The notes: generated by a model not told the origin, from the sequence alone. A stretch of DNA of 39,333 nucleotides from Ectothiorhodospiraceae bacterium (GCA_020831845.1 JAFIFV010000079.1:1-39333), one strand, 5' to 3'; numbered from the stretch's first letter, positions 26,262 to 34,962 are shown. A program made the numbers and translations.

Positions 26262-27533
26262 CTATCCGAAAACCAGCCGCGTGGAAATGAACAGCACCAT
26301 GCCCACCATGGCTCCGACCAGCGTCCCGTTGACCCGGATGAACTGCAGATCACGGCCGATCGCCAGTTCCAGCCGGTCGCTCAGGCTGTCGGTATCCCAG
26401 TCCCGCACCACATCGGCAATGAACCCGCCGATGGTTTCCCGGAATGGCAGGATAATCTCCCGCAGCAACAAGGTCATGCGTTCATCCAGGCGCTCACGCG
26501 CTTCTTCGTCCTCGAGCAGGGTCTGGCCAAACCGCTGCAAGCTGTTCACCAACGAGTGCCGGAAGCGGGAATGAGGGTCCTGGATGCCGGACAAGGCGCT
26601 TTCCCGCAAGTCATCCCAGGCCGTCTCCAGCAACTGTTGCAGTTCCGGGCTCGCCAGCAGGCCGTCGCGGAAGCCTTCCAGTCGCTCGCGAATCACCGGC
26701 GAGTCCTTCAGGTGGATCACCAGGTTCCAGGCCACCCGGTCGAATTCCTCACGTGCCGGATGGCCGGACCGGGACAAATCGCCAAGCCATTCCTCCACAC
26801 CCTGGATGATGGCCTCGGCCAGCCGGCGGTCGAAACGCCGGGGAATCCACCAACTGCTGCGCTCCTCCACCCGCTGGTAGATCAGGTGCTTGTTCCGCAG
26901 CAGCAGCTCGCGCGCCACCCGCAGGGAGCGATCGAACAGCTGCTGATGCTGGCCGCCTTCCATCAGCGTGCGCAGGAAACGCTCGGCCAGCGGTACCGGG
27001 TCGACCCTGCCTACCTGGTCCCGGAACGTGTCCCGGTAGAAGGCGCGTACCTCCCTGTCATTGAAGGCATTCAGCACATCCGGAGCCATGGCCAGCAGGC
27101 GGTCCGCCATCAAGGCGCTGTTCTCTCGCCGGGCCAGCCAGCCGCCGATACGCTCGGCAGGCTTGGATTCCCGCAGCCGCCCCTGGACCACATCGGGGGC
27201 CAGGAAATGCCGTGCCACGAAACGCCCCAGCCCCAGGCCGAGCCTGTCCTTGTTGCGTGGCAGGATGGCGGTATGCGGAATGGGCAAGCCCCAGGGGCGG
27301 CGGAACAACGCGGTCACCGCGAACCAGTCGGCGATACCGCCGATCAGCCCTGCCTCGGCCCCGGCGCGGATCAGCAGCAGCCAGAAACCGGGCTCGTCCA
27401 CGAACTGCGTTGCCAGGTAGAGCAGGCCCGCCACAACCAGGCAGGCCGACGCGAAACGCTGATGGCGTCTGAGCACGCGTCGCTGTTCGTGCTCCAGGTC
27501 CGCCTCCGCCCGGAGTCCGGAATCATTGGTCAT
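26262..27533 (-). CDS. DUF445 (YjiN-like) membrane-anchored protein
   Basis: A 423-residue protein of the DUF445 family. Two hydrophobic segments near the N-terminus (about 28-45 and 50-75) contain the signature EAGLIGGIADWFAVTALFR, followed by IPHTAILPRNKDRLG. A long, mostly helical soluble middle follows (about 110-395), and a last membrane helix (about 400-420) closes the protein. E. coli YjiN is the best-known relative and its function is unclear. The gene is upstream of the sodium channel on the same strand and divergent from the lipoprotein hydrolase. Confidence 0.88.
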   Translation of the reverse strand: MTNDSGLRAEADLEHEQRRVLRRHQRFASACLVVAGLLYLATQFVDEPGFWLLLIRAGAEAGLIGGIADWFAVTALFRRPWGLPIPHTAILPRNKDRLGLGLGRFVARHFLAPDVVQGRLRESKPAERIGGWLARRENSALMADRLLAMAPDVLNAFNDREVRAFYRDTFRDQVGRVDPVPLAERFLRTLMEGGQHQQLFDRSLRVARELLLRNKHLIYQRVEERSSWWIPRRFDRRLAEAIIQGVEEWLGDLSRSGHPAREEFDRVAWNLVIHLKDSPVIRERLEGFRDGLLASPELQQLLETAWDDLRESALSGIQDPHSRFRHSLVNSLQRFGQTLLEDEEARERLDERMTLLLREIILPFRETIGGFIADVVRDWDTDSLSDRLELAIGRDLQFIRVNGTLVGAMVGMVLFISTRLVFG

Positions 27534-27725
27534 CGCACTGGTCTACCAGACGTGCAGGAGGTATTGCCAGGCTTCGATGGCACGACGTCCTGCAAGGCTG
27601 GTAGCGGAGCGGGTTCTACACTGGATAGGAAAGACATTGTGACGCGGTCGATTGATCGCAAGTTCATCACCCCGGATGATCATAGAGCCAATCATGGCTG
27701 GACACGGTAACACTTCAAGTACTCC

Positions 27726-28778
27726 ATGCGATTACTTTCCCTTCTGACGATTCTGATGCTGGGTACGCTGCTCGGCATCGCGGCATGCGGCAAGCCCGCC
27801 GTTCAGGAAAGCGGGGATGCCAGCCAGGCCGCGCGCCTGGAGGCGGATGCGGCCTACATGCCCGACGGCACGCGGCTGCCCATTCGCCGATGGGTGCCGG
27901 AGCAGGAAGCGCTCGCCGTGGTGCTGGCCTTGCACGGCTTCAACGATTACAGCAAATCCTTCGATCAACTGGCGCATACGTTGACCGCGGACGGCATCCT
28001 GGTATACGCCTATGACCAGCGGGGTTTCGGTGATACCGAAAACCGCGGCATCTGGGCCGGCGCCAACCGTTTGATCGAAGACGCGCGCACCGTCACCGGC
28101 CTGCTGCGCGAAGCGCATCCCGACAAGCCGCTGTACATACTCGGCAAGAGCATGGGCGGCGCCGTGACGCTGGCCGGCCTGGCCCGGGACCCCATCCCGG
28201 ACGTGGACGGCGCGGTCATGGTGGCACCGGCCGTCTGGGCGCGCAGCACGATGCCCTGGTACCAGCGGGCGGCCCTCTGGGTTGGCAACAAGGTGGCCCC
28301 GGGCCGCAAGGTCACCGGCCGGGGTCTTGGCATCCGGCCGACGGACAACATTCCCATGCTGCGGGAATGGGGCCGGGACCCGCTGATAATCCGGGAAACC
28401 CGCATCGATGCGGTACACGGCCTGACCAACCTGATGGACGAAGCGCTGGCGGCCACCCACCACCTCTCCGTGCCCAGCCTGATCCTGTACGGCGAACACG
28501 ATCAGATCGTGCCGCGTCGCCCCACTTGCCGCATGCTGTCGCAATTGCCGGATAACGGCATCTGGCGCTTTGCCCTCTACCAGGACGGCTACCATATGTT
28601 GACGCGGGACCTGCAGGCGGAGGTGGTGCATGCCGACATCGTGGCCTGGCTGCTGGACCGTAACGGGCAGCTCCCCTCCGGACAGGAACAGCGGATGGAA
28701 GCACGCACCTCCCGCTTCTGCGAGCAGAAACCGGAAACGGAAGAGCGCGAGGACACCTATCCGCCCATCGTGGGCTGA
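27726..28778 (+). CDS. Lipoprotein alpha/beta hydrolase (monoacylglycerol lipase/lysophospholipase-like)
   Basis: A 350-residue hydrolase of the serine aminopeptidase S33/Hydrolase_4 group. The signal peptide ends in a lipobox, GIAAC, so C21 should be lipidated and the enzyme membrane-anchored in the periplasm. The fold motifs are LALHGFNDYS (oxyanion region), YDQRGFGDT, the nucleophile elbow GKSMGG (S142), the acid in LYGEHDQIVP (D259), and the His in GYHML (H290). The layout resembles monoacylglycerol lipases and PldB-like lysophospholipases, so a lipid ester is the likeliest substrate, but this is inference. It is a single gene between divergent DUF445 and a convergent PEP-utilising protein. 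Confidence 0.85.
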   Translation: MRLLSLLTILMLGTLLGIAACGKPAVQESGDASQAARLEADAAYMPDGTRLPIRRWVPEQEALAVVLALHGFNDYSKSFDQLAHTLTADGILVYAYDQRGFGDTENRGIWAGANRLIEDARTVTGLLREAHPDKPLYILGKSMGGAVTLAGLARDPIPDVDGAVMVAPAVWARSTMPWYQRAALWVGNKVAPGRKVTGRGLGIRPTDNIPMLREWGRDPLIIRETRIDAVHGLTNLMDEALAATHHLSVPSLILYGEHDQIVPRRPTCRMLSQLPDNGIWRFALYQDGYHMLTRDLQAEVVHADIVAWLLDRNGQLPSGQEQRMEARTSRFCEQKPETEEREDTYPPIVG

Positions 28779-28844
28779 ACCGCCCGGGCATCAGGGCAGC
28801 GTCCGCGGAACGCAGGGCTGTTCGCGGGAGGGCGGAAGGGCTCG

Positions 28845-30143
28845 CTAGCCGTTGCTGACCCACGGCATGGCCGGACGCGCATCCGGGGGAAAGCCCAGCA
28901 ACTCGCGGACGCTGGCGCTGTCACTCGCTGCCTGCACCGCCATGGCCAGCTGCCTCGCCTCCTCCAGTCGGGTTTCGCGCACCACTCCGGCCAGCGCGGG
29001 GATCAGCCGCGGCGACATGGAAAACTGCCGGTAGCCCAGGCCGAGCAATATCGAAAGCACCCCCGGAAGTTGCTGCAGCAGACCGCATAGCTGCACCTGG
29101 TCCATGTGCTCCGCCGCGGCGTCGGCCACCAGTTGCAGGAAGCGGAAAAGGTACGGCGAATAGGGGTCCAGGTAGCCGGCCACCTCCGGAATATCCCTGT
29201 CCGCTCCGAACAGGCACTGCATGAGATCGTTGCATCCGATGGATACGCGGGTGCCGTCCCGCCGCCATTCGGGCATGGCCAGCGCGGCCGCCGGAGTCTC
29301 CGCCATGGCCCCGATCGCAATCCTGTCCGGCAGCCACATGCGGATACGGTGTTTCCAGTGCCGGAACTCGTCCGGGCTGGCCACATAGGGCATCAGCACT
29401 CGCAGGTCATGCACCGCCGATACCCTGGCCAGCGCCGATAGCTGCGCTTCCAGCACCGAGGACACCGGTCGGATGCCGAACAGCCGCGAGCCCTGCAGGC
29501 CCAGCAGCCCGGTCATGCCACGCATCTCGCCCAGCCACGGCGGCTTCTTGTCCACCGAGATATCCAGTAGCCGGAAGGTGACCGGCAAAGGAGCGGCAGC
29601 CTCGCAGATGGCGGCAAAGGTCTTTTCATAGTAAGCCACGTCCGGCATGCGGCCGTGGGGCGGCGTGAGGTATTCGGTACGGACCATACCCACCGCGCTG
29701 GCGCCTGCGCGCAAGGCTTCCTCGGCGCCGGACACCCCCGTAATGCTGGCTCGCAACTCCACGGCGACCCCGTCTGCCGTCAAGACAGGCTCCCCCGCTT
29801 TGGGCAGCTCGCAGCCGGTTGTTGCATCGGGAGCGGACTCGCCCTTGCCCATCAGCCGCAGCGTACCGTCGTTACCGTCCAGCAGCAGGCACATGCCCTC
29901 GCTCAGTTCCTGAGCCTGACGCCGGCTGACGATCACGGTGGGGATCCCCAGGCCCTGCAGCTGGGTCATCGGATGGGACAACGGCGCGCCACCCGAGACG
30001 ATCAGGCCGGCAGGCGCATGTTCCAGCTCCATCACGCCGTCGTAGTCCATCAGCAGAAGGCTGGAGGCGCCGCCGGGTTCGAGGCGGGTGGTGAGCGTGC
30101 CCTGCACACGGCCGGGCACAAAAGGCATGGCCTGGATGATCAT
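28845..30143 (-). CDS. Enzyme I-like PEP-utilising protein lacking the HPr-binding domain
   Basis: A 432-residue relative of PTS enzyme I. It starts directly with the swivelling phosphohistidine domain (SGGAPLSHP, H57, matching E. coli EI H189) and continues into the PEP-binding barrel. Barrel catalytic positions are kept: RTEYL (R155), FRLLDISVDKKP (R191), AETPAA (E282), IGCNDL (N305, D306), R316 and the catalytic Cys in LCG (C353). The N-terminal HPr-binding domain of true enzyme I is absent, and one residue is inserted before the active His. It probably uses or makes PEP on an unknown partner. The start could also be the ATG at 30185, which overlaps the upstream gene. It is the last gene of the long minus-strand run. 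Confidence 0.8.
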   Translation of the reverse strand: MIIQAMPFVPGRVQGTLTTRLEPGGASSLLLMDYDGVMELEHAPAGLIVSGGAPLSHPMTQLQGLGIPTVIVSRRQAQELSEGMCLLLDGNDGTLRLMGKGESAPDATTGCELPKAGEPVLTADGVAVELRASITGVSGAEEALRAGASAVGMVRTEYLTPPHGRMPDVAYYEKTFAAICEAAAPLPVTFRLLDISVDKKPPWLGEMRGMTGLLGLQGSRLFGIRPVSSVLEAQLSALARVSAVHDLRVLMPYVASPDEFRHWKHRIRMWLPDRIAIGAMAETPAAALAMPEWRRDGTRVSIGCNDLMQCLFGADRDIPEVAGYLDPYSPYLFRFLQLVADAAAEHMDQVQLCGLLQQLPGVLSILLGLGYRQFSMSPRLIPALAGVVRETRLEEARQLAMAVQAASDSASVRELLGFPPDARPAMPWVSNG

Positions 30144-30168
30144 GCCACCAGTGTATTCCCCGGTGGGG

Positions 30169-31086
30169 TCAGTCCGCCATACCATCCAGCCTGGGCCGGT
30201 CCACCGGCAGCAGCATCAGCAGCCGGACGTCCAGCGCGGCACGGGGCGGGTCCACCATGACTGTATCGCGCAGCTGTCCCAATGGCCTGGGCTCATCAGG
30301 CTCCAGTTCCAGGCGGATAGTCTCGGCCCCCGCAAGAAATAGCCGCAGGGCGCGAACGCTGGCGTCCAACCGCTCGTCATCGAACGCAGCGGCCGACCAT
30401 TCCATTTCGGCAAGAATATTGGCCGCCAGCGTTTCCGGCCGCATGCCCTGGCCGGCCGCAGCCCGCCCGAGCACCCGCCGGACCAGGCCCTCGTCATGGT
30501 AGGTGGCCTGGAACGATTCCAGGGCAACGCTATCGACGATGCGCCAGTCCATCAGCGGCACCCCCTCGGGCACGACCTGTGGCCAGCTTCCCCTGAGCTC
30601 CAGCTCGCCGATCTCATCGAAACCGGTGCTGAACCGTTCCAGCTCCAGGCGTCGGCGATCCGGCAGATAGCGGTAATGCAGGAACGCCGAGCCCGCCAGA
30701 CGATCGTAGCCGTGTCGTCGTAACCAGGCGGCGTACGGCAGGCTGCTTTCGACGAGATTCTTCTCGATGCCGCGGAGTTCCAGCATCAGTTCGTGCGGAA
30801 CGGGGTTGTCACGGTCGATTCGGTGAATGACGAGGCTGGCGATCCGGAACGGTGGCTCCTGCGGGCTGAGCCGGATTGCCAGCCCATCCACATAGGCGGT
30901 CCGCCGGAACAGGCTGACCCGGATGCTGTCGTATTCCACCTGGACCGCCCCCGGCAGCAGGGCCAGTTGCCGCTCCACCGCCTGCGTTGCGCGGTGATTG
31001 ACCCAGGCCTGAAGTCCGAAATAGGCCAGCAATGCAAGGATCAACACCCCGACCATCCACCAGGCGATTCCCCGCAGCCTCATCAT
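30169..31086 (-). CDS. Membrane-anchored periplasmic protein of unknown function
   Basis: A 305-residue protein with one N-terminal membrane helix (about residues 7-26) and the rest presumably periplasmic. The region VEYDSIRVSLFRRTAYVDGLAI has the alternating beta pattern seen at the start of AsmA-like and YdgA-like proteins, but the match is loose. It overlaps the pgpA stop by 4 bp (ATGA), so translation is coupled to a phospholipid-synthesis gene, and the PEP-utilising protein follows within 25 nt. I do not recognise a named family. Confidence 0.7.
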   Translation of the reverse strand: MMRLRGIAWWMVGVLILALLAYFGLQAWVNHRATQAVERQLALLPGAVQVEYDSIRVSLFRRTAYVDGLAIRLSPQEPPFRIASLVIHRIDRDNPVPHELMLELRGIEKNLVESSLPYAAWLRRHGYDRLAGSAFLHYRYLPDRRRLELERFSTGFDEIGELELRGSWPQVVPEGVPLMDWRIVDSVALESFQATYHDEGLVRRVLGRAAAGQGMRPETLAANILAEMEWSAAAFDDERLDASVRALRLFLAGAETIRLELEPDEPRPLGQLRDTVMVDPPRAALDVRLLMLLPVDRPRLDGMAD

Positions 31087-31568
31087 CCCCCCATGAATGC
31101 CAGAAGAAGGTGAATCAGCACCAGTGCGAACAGGCCGGCAATCAGATCATCCACCATGATTCCGAAACCACCGTGCACATGCCGATCCAGCCAGCGTATC
31201 GGCCAGGGCTTCAGTATGTCGAACAGGCGGAACAGCACGAAGCCCAGCAGCACCCATCCGATACCGGCTGGCACCGCGATCATGGTCACCAGGAAGCCCG
31301 CGATTTCGTCCCAGACGATGGCCGGGTGATCATGGACGCCGAAATCCCTGGCCGCCCGGTCACAGATCCAGACTCCGGCTGCGCAGACCAGCGCGGTGGC
31401 CAGCAGGTACCAGGCCAGCGGCAACCAGCTCAGCGCCAGGAAAACCGGGATCGCGGCGATCGTCCCCACGGTGCCGGGTGCTCGCGGGGCCAGCCCGCTG
31501 CCGAAGCCGAGCGCAAGAAAATGCACCGGGTTGGCGAGATTCGCCTTGCCTTTGAGGGATTGCGTCAT
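31083..31568 (-). CDS. pgpA: Phosphatidylglycerophosphatase A
   Basis: Dephosphorylates phosphatidylglycerol phosphate to phosphatidylglycerol in the inner membrane. The 161-residue protein has the PgpA signatures: GFGSGLAPRAPGTVGT at the start, HDHPAIVWDEIAGF in the middle, and KPWPIRW ... GFGIMVDDLIAG near the end, with several membrane helices. The ATG at 31568 gives the same N-terminal length as E. coli PgpA; ATG 31586 or TTG 31595 are possible longer starts. It follows thiL, a very common pairing in gammaproteobacteria, after 66 nt. Confidence 0.93.
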   Translation of the reverse strand: MTQSLKGKANLANPVHFLALGFGSGLAPRAPGTVGTIAAIPVFLALSWLPLAWYLLATALVCAAGVWICDRAARDFGVHDHPAIVWDEIAGFLVTMIAVPAGIGWVLLGFVLFRLFDILKPWPIRWLDRHVHGGFGIMVDDLIAGLFALVLIHLLLAFMGG

Positions 31569-31634
31569 GCGTGTGCCGTCTTCCATCCTGTGCAAGGCCC
31601 GCGAATCACACGCCAGACCTTACACCAGGCCCCC

Positions 31635-32606
31635 TCAGGAAGTGAAATGCCTGTACCCCGGCACCTGCAAGCCAGCCGGGGTTCCGTCACCGTGCACGAG
31701 GCGCAACCCCTGGCCCGGCTCGATGGTGCCGATCCGAGTCAATCGCACCCCGGTCCGGCTGGCAATGGCGTCCAGCCGGTGAAGCCGGGTGCGCGGCACG
31801 GTGAAACACAGTTCGTAGTCATCGCCTCCGGCCGCCGCGGCTTCAAGGCAACGGCGAGCCACGGCGTAGTGACGCGCCGGCTCGGAGACCGGCAGGCGAT
31901 CCACATCCACAACGGCACCAACGCCGCTGCCCTGCAGGATATGGCCGAGATCCTGGGCGAGGCCGTCGGAGAGATCGATCGCGGCAGTTGCACAGCCGCG
32001 CAGTTCACGCCCCAGGCTGACCCGGGGCGTGGGCTGGTGCAGCCTTGCGATCAACCAGGCGCTATCGGCATCGAGGGTAGCGCGTTGCTCCTGCCACAAG
32101 GCAAGCCCCAGCGCGGCATCGCCCAACGTGCCGCTGACGAAGACCGCATCGCCAGGCCGCGCCCTCCGCCGGCGCAATGCCCTGCCCCGCGGCACGAACC
32201 CCGCCGCCTGCACCGAGACGCTCAGCGGTCCGCGCGACAGATCCCCGCCCACCAGCGCGACGTTGTGATAGCGCGCCAGGTCGCCAAAGCCGTGGGTGAA
32301 AGACGCGATCCAGCGCTCATCCGCATCGGGTAGCGTCAACGACAGCGTCGCCCAGGCGGGCTCCGCGCCCATGGCGGCCAGGTCGCTGAGATTCACCGCC
32401 AGCGCCTTGTGGCCCACTGACGCCGCCGGCGCATCGCCCGGGAAGTGGACACCGGCAACCATGGTGTCCACGCACAGCGCCACCGCCTGACCCTCCGGTG
32501 GCTGCAACAAGGCGGCGTCATCCCCTACACCCAGCAGCACGTCCTCCCGACGAGAGCCCAGCCCGGTGAAGTAATCACGGATAAGATCGAATTCGGAAGC
32601 AGCCAT
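31635..32606 (-). CDS. thiL: Thiamine-monophosphate kinase
   Basis: Phosphorylates thiamine monophosphate with ATP to give thiamine diphosphate, the active cofactor. The 323-residue protein has the family motifs in order: GVGDDAALL (about 27-35, metal binding), CVDTMVAGVHF, KALAVNLSDLAAMGA, GGDLSRGP, DLSDGLAQDL and GGDDYELCF. The length is normal. The ATG at 32606 has an excellent AGGAGG 5 nt upstream, which is part of a small palindrome. A 169-nt gap separates it from nusB. Confidence 0.95.
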   Translation of the reverse strand: MAASEFDLIRDYFTGLGSRREDVLLGVGDDAALLQPPEGQAVALCVDTMVAGVHFPGDAPAASVGHKALAVNLSDLAAMGAEPAWATLSLTLPDADERWIASFTHGFGDLARYHNVALVGGDLSRGPLSVSVQAAGFVPRGRALRRRRARPGDAVFVSGTLGDAALGLALWQEQRATLDADSAWLIARLHQPTPRVSLGRELRGCATAAIDLSDGLAQDLGHILQGSGVGAVVDVDRLPVSEPARHYAVARRCLEAAAAGGDDYELCFTVPRTRLHRLDAIASRTGVRLTRIGTIEPGQGLRLVHGDGTPAGLQVPGYRHFTS

Positions 32607-32611
32607 GACGC

Positions 32612-32625
32612 CTCCTGCTCAGGAG
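32612..32625 (-). promoter_or_regulatory. Palindrome covering the thiL ribosome-binding site
   Basis: CTCCTG and CAGGAG are perfectly complementary around a 2-nt centre. On the mRNA the second arm is the thiL Shine-Dalgarno sequence, so folding could hide it. Six base pairs with a tight loop is a weak structure, and regulation is only a possibility. Confidence 0.25.
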
Positions 32626-32775
32626 ATGATTTCAGGGTGCGCTAACGCAGCGGAGCACAGCGAGCCTTTGGATCAGGCCGCGGTGGACCGGATACTGGCC
32701 CGAGCAGGACGCAAGGCCGGCAATGCTCCCATAGCGGGAAAGGGCGGGCATCGCTGCGCCCCCTGCAAGCAACGC
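32626..32775. other. Gap between nusB and thiL with no recognised element
   Basis: Of the 169 nt between nusB and thiL, all but the ribosome-binding-site palindrome shows neither a gene nor a clear promoter or riboswitch. I looked for a TPP (THI) element and do not see its conserved cores. Confidence 0.4.
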
Positions 32776-33303
32776 TCAACGGTTGCGCGTCTTCATCTCC
32801 GCAGCGCGGAAACGATTGCCACGGGCAACCTTGTCGAGAACACCGTTGATGTACTTGAAGCCGTCCTCGCCACCGAACAGCTTGGCCAGTTCCACGTATT
32901 CGTTGATGACCACGCGATACGGCACCTGCAGGCGCTCGTTCAGTTCGAAGGTACCCATACGCAGGATCACGCGTTCCACCGGATCAAGGCTCTGCATCGC
33001 CCGGTCCAGGTGCGGGACGATCTGGGCGTCCCAGTCCTCAAGGCGATCCAGTACGCCGTAGAGCAGTTCCCGGAAGAGTCCCTTGTCCACCGATGCCATG
33101 TCGGTGGCATCCTCCAGCTCGGTATCGGGCTCCACCGCCGGCGGCTCCGCGGGAACCTCGTCCGGCTCCTCGGGCAGGAACTGCAATTCGATCTCGCCCG
33201 GCGAGTGGCCGGTGGCCTCCCATTGGTACAGGGCCTGCAGCGCCCGGTGGCGCGCCAGCGTCAGGCGGCGGCCTGCCTGCGGATTTCTAGGGTTGCGGGA
33301 CAT
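32776..33303 (-). CDS. nusB: Transcription antitermination factor NusB
   Basis: An RNA-binding protein that joins NusE (S10) at boxA for rRNA antitermination. Recognisable parts are RHRALQALYQWE near the start, LFRELLYGVLDRL, then ERVILRMGTFEL, PYRVVINEYVELAKLFG and FINGVL-like YINGVLDKVAR. At 175 residues it is longer than the usual 140 or so, because an acidic, Pro-rich insert lies at about residues 44-68 (many Glu, Asp and Pro). It follows ribH by 32 nt, the standard gammaproteobacterial order. The ribosome-binding site is weak. Confidence 0.94.
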   Translation of the reverse strand: MSRNPRNPQAGRRLTLARHRALQALYQWEATGHSPGEIELQFLPEEPDEVPAEPPAVEPDTELEDATDMASVDKGLFRELLYGVLDRLEDWDAQIVPHLDRAMQSLDPVERVILRMGTFELNERLQVPYRVVINEYVELAKLFGGEDGFKYINGVLDKVARGNRFRAAEMKTRNR

Positions 33304-33335
33304 CAGCGGGACCGTACCTCAGTAGAAAGCGGCGC

Positions 33336-33803
33336 CTACTGGCCGAGCTTGTTCAGCAGATCGACCATCTCCAGCGCGGACAACGCCGCCTCGGCACCCT
33401 TGTTGCCGGCCTTGGTGCCCGCACGCTCGATGGCCTGCTCGATGGTATCCACCGTGAGCACGCCGAAGGCCACGGGCACATCGTGCTCCATGGATGCCTG
33501 GGCCAGGCCCTTGGTGCACTCGCCGGCCACGTATTCGAAGTGCGGCGTGCCACCACGGATCACGGCGCCCAGCGCGACTATCGCATCATAGTTGCCGGTG
33601 CGCGCGAGGCGGTCCACCACCAGCGGCAGCTCCCAGGCGCCGGGGGCTCGAACCACGGTGATCTGGTCATCCTTCACGCCGTGACGCTGCAGGACATCCA
33701 CGGCGCCGCCCAGCAGGCTCTCCACCACGAAACTGTTGAAACGCGCCACGACGATGGCATAACGGCCGGACGTGTGGGTAAACGTGCCTTCAATCGTCTT
33801 CAT
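33336..33803 (-). CDS. ribH: 6,7-dimethyl-8-ribityllumazine synthase
   Basis: Condenses 5-amino-6-ribitylaminouracil with dihydroxybutanone phosphate, the step before riboflavin synthase. The 155-residue protein shows the family blocks [32 protein letters not shown] and [17 protein letters not shown], whose His is the catalytic one. The C-terminal helix with [15 protein letters not shown] is also typical. Length is normal. It lies between ribBA (37 nt upstream) and nusB. The usual product is an icosahedral or pentameric enzyme. Confidence 0.96.
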   Translation of the reverse strand: MKTIEGTFTHTSGRYAIVVARFNSFVVESLLGGAVDVLQRHGVKDDQITVVRAPGAWELPLVVDRLARTGNYDAIVALGAVIRGGTPHFEYVAGECTKGLAQASMEHDVPVAFGVLTVDTIEQAIERAGTKAGNKGAEAALSALEMVDLLNKLGQ

Positions 33804-33840
33804 GCTGTTATCCGATGCGTTCTCTGTGCAGGGTCAACGA

Positions 33841-34962
33841 TCAGGGCTTGTCCTGATCCACATATTCTACGACTTCCATTCCGAAGCCGGACAGCGCATG
33901 CATGCGCTTGGGCGAGCTGAGCACCCGCATCTTGGTGACGCCCAGGTCGGTGAGTACCTGCGCGCCCAGGCCGTAGGTGCGAAGCTCCGCCGTGTCATGC
34001 CCTGACTGGTCGGGCTTCCCGCCCGCGGCCAGCCGCTGATAATCGCGCATGCGGGCGAGGATGGCGTTATCGTCCTCGTTGTTGCGCAGGACGAGCACGA
34101 CTCCGGCGCCGGTCTCGGCGACCTGCCTCAATGCAGCGCGCAACGGCCAGCCGCACAGGGGACCGGTACTGGCGAACAGATCGCCCAGGGAGTTCTGCAG
34201 GTGGACACGGACCAGCGCCGGCTCCTCCGGACCCACCTGCCCCATCACCAGCGCAAAATGCAGCCGGTTGTCGACGTTGTCCTGGTAGGCGTAGAGGTGG
34301 AAGTTACCGAACTCCGTCGGCAGTTCGCAATCGGCCACGCGCTCCACGGTACGTTCGTTCCGGATGCGGTAGGCAATCAGGTCGGCAACCGTCCCGATCT
34401 TGAGGCCGTGCTGGTGGGCGAACTCGATCAGATCGTCCCGGCGCGCCATGGTGCCGTCCTCGTTAAGGATCTCCACGATCACGGACGAGGGTTCGAAACC
34501 GGCCAGCCGCGCCAGATCGCAACCGGCCTCGGTATGCCCCGCACGCGTCAGCACGCCGCCTGGCTGGGCCATCAGCGGGAAAATATGTCCTGGCTGCACC
34601 AGGTCCTGGGGCCGGGCGTCCGGCGCCACAGCCGCCTGCACGGTACGCGCGCGATCGGCGGCGCTGATGCCCGTTGTGACCCCGGTGGCTGCTTCGATGG
34701 ACACGGTGAAATTGGTGGAGTGGTGCGCGTCGGTGTCATTGACCATCAGCGGCAAGCGCAGCTGTTCGCAGCGCTCGCGGGTCATGGTCATGCAGATCAG
34801 GCCGCGACCGTAGCGGGCCATGAAGTTGATGTCGTCGGGGCGCACCATGCTGGACGCCATGACCAGGTCGCCTTCGTTTTCCCGGTCCTCATCATCCATG
34901 ATGATCACCATGCGGCCCTGCCGCATGTCCTCGATGATCTCGTCTACGGTATTCATGGCCAT
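33841..34962 (-). CDS. ribBA: RibBA-type dihydroxybutanone phosphate synthase with degenerate GTP cyclohydrolase II half
   Basis: The N-terminal half (about 1-205 of 373) is 3,4-dihydroxy-2-butanone-4-phosphate synthase, with the acidic loop DDEDRENEGD (23-32) and RAGHTEAG. The C-terminal half looks like GTP cyclohydrolase II, but the zinc site is gone: where GCHII has C-TGD...RCDCG, here is QNSLGDLFASTGPLCG with a single Cys, and the QEGRG motif reads NNEDD. So only the first activity is expected, and a separate ribA should exist elsewhere. Such degenerate fusions are common in gammaproteobacteria. The ATG at 34962 has GAAGAG 10 nt upstream; 34956 is an alternative, and a longer reading to 35076 overlaps ribE. 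Confidence 0.92.
   Translation of the reverse strand: MAMNTVDEIIEDMRQGRMVIIMDDEDRENEGDLVMASSMVRPDDINFMARYGRGLICMTMTRERCEQLRLPLMVNDTDAHHSTNFTVSIEAATGVTTGISAADRARTVQAAVAPDARPQDLVQPGHIFPLMAQPGGVLTRAGHTEAGCDLARLAGFEPSSVIVEILNEDGTMARRDDLIEFAHQHGLKIGTVADLIAYRIRNERTVERVADCELPTEFGNFHLYAYQDNVDNRLHFALVMGQVGPEEPALVRVHLQNSLGDLFASTGPLCGWPLRAALRQVAETGAGVVLVLRNNEDDNAILARMRDYQRLAAGGKPDQSGHDTAELRTYGLGAQVLTDLGVTKMRVLSSPKRMHALSGFGMEVVEYVDQDKP

Noticed and set aside
31032..32333. A 433-codon plus-strand open frame opposite pgpA and thiL
   Set aside because: Both opposite genes have all family motifs; this one reads as low-complexity Gln/His/Arg sequence.
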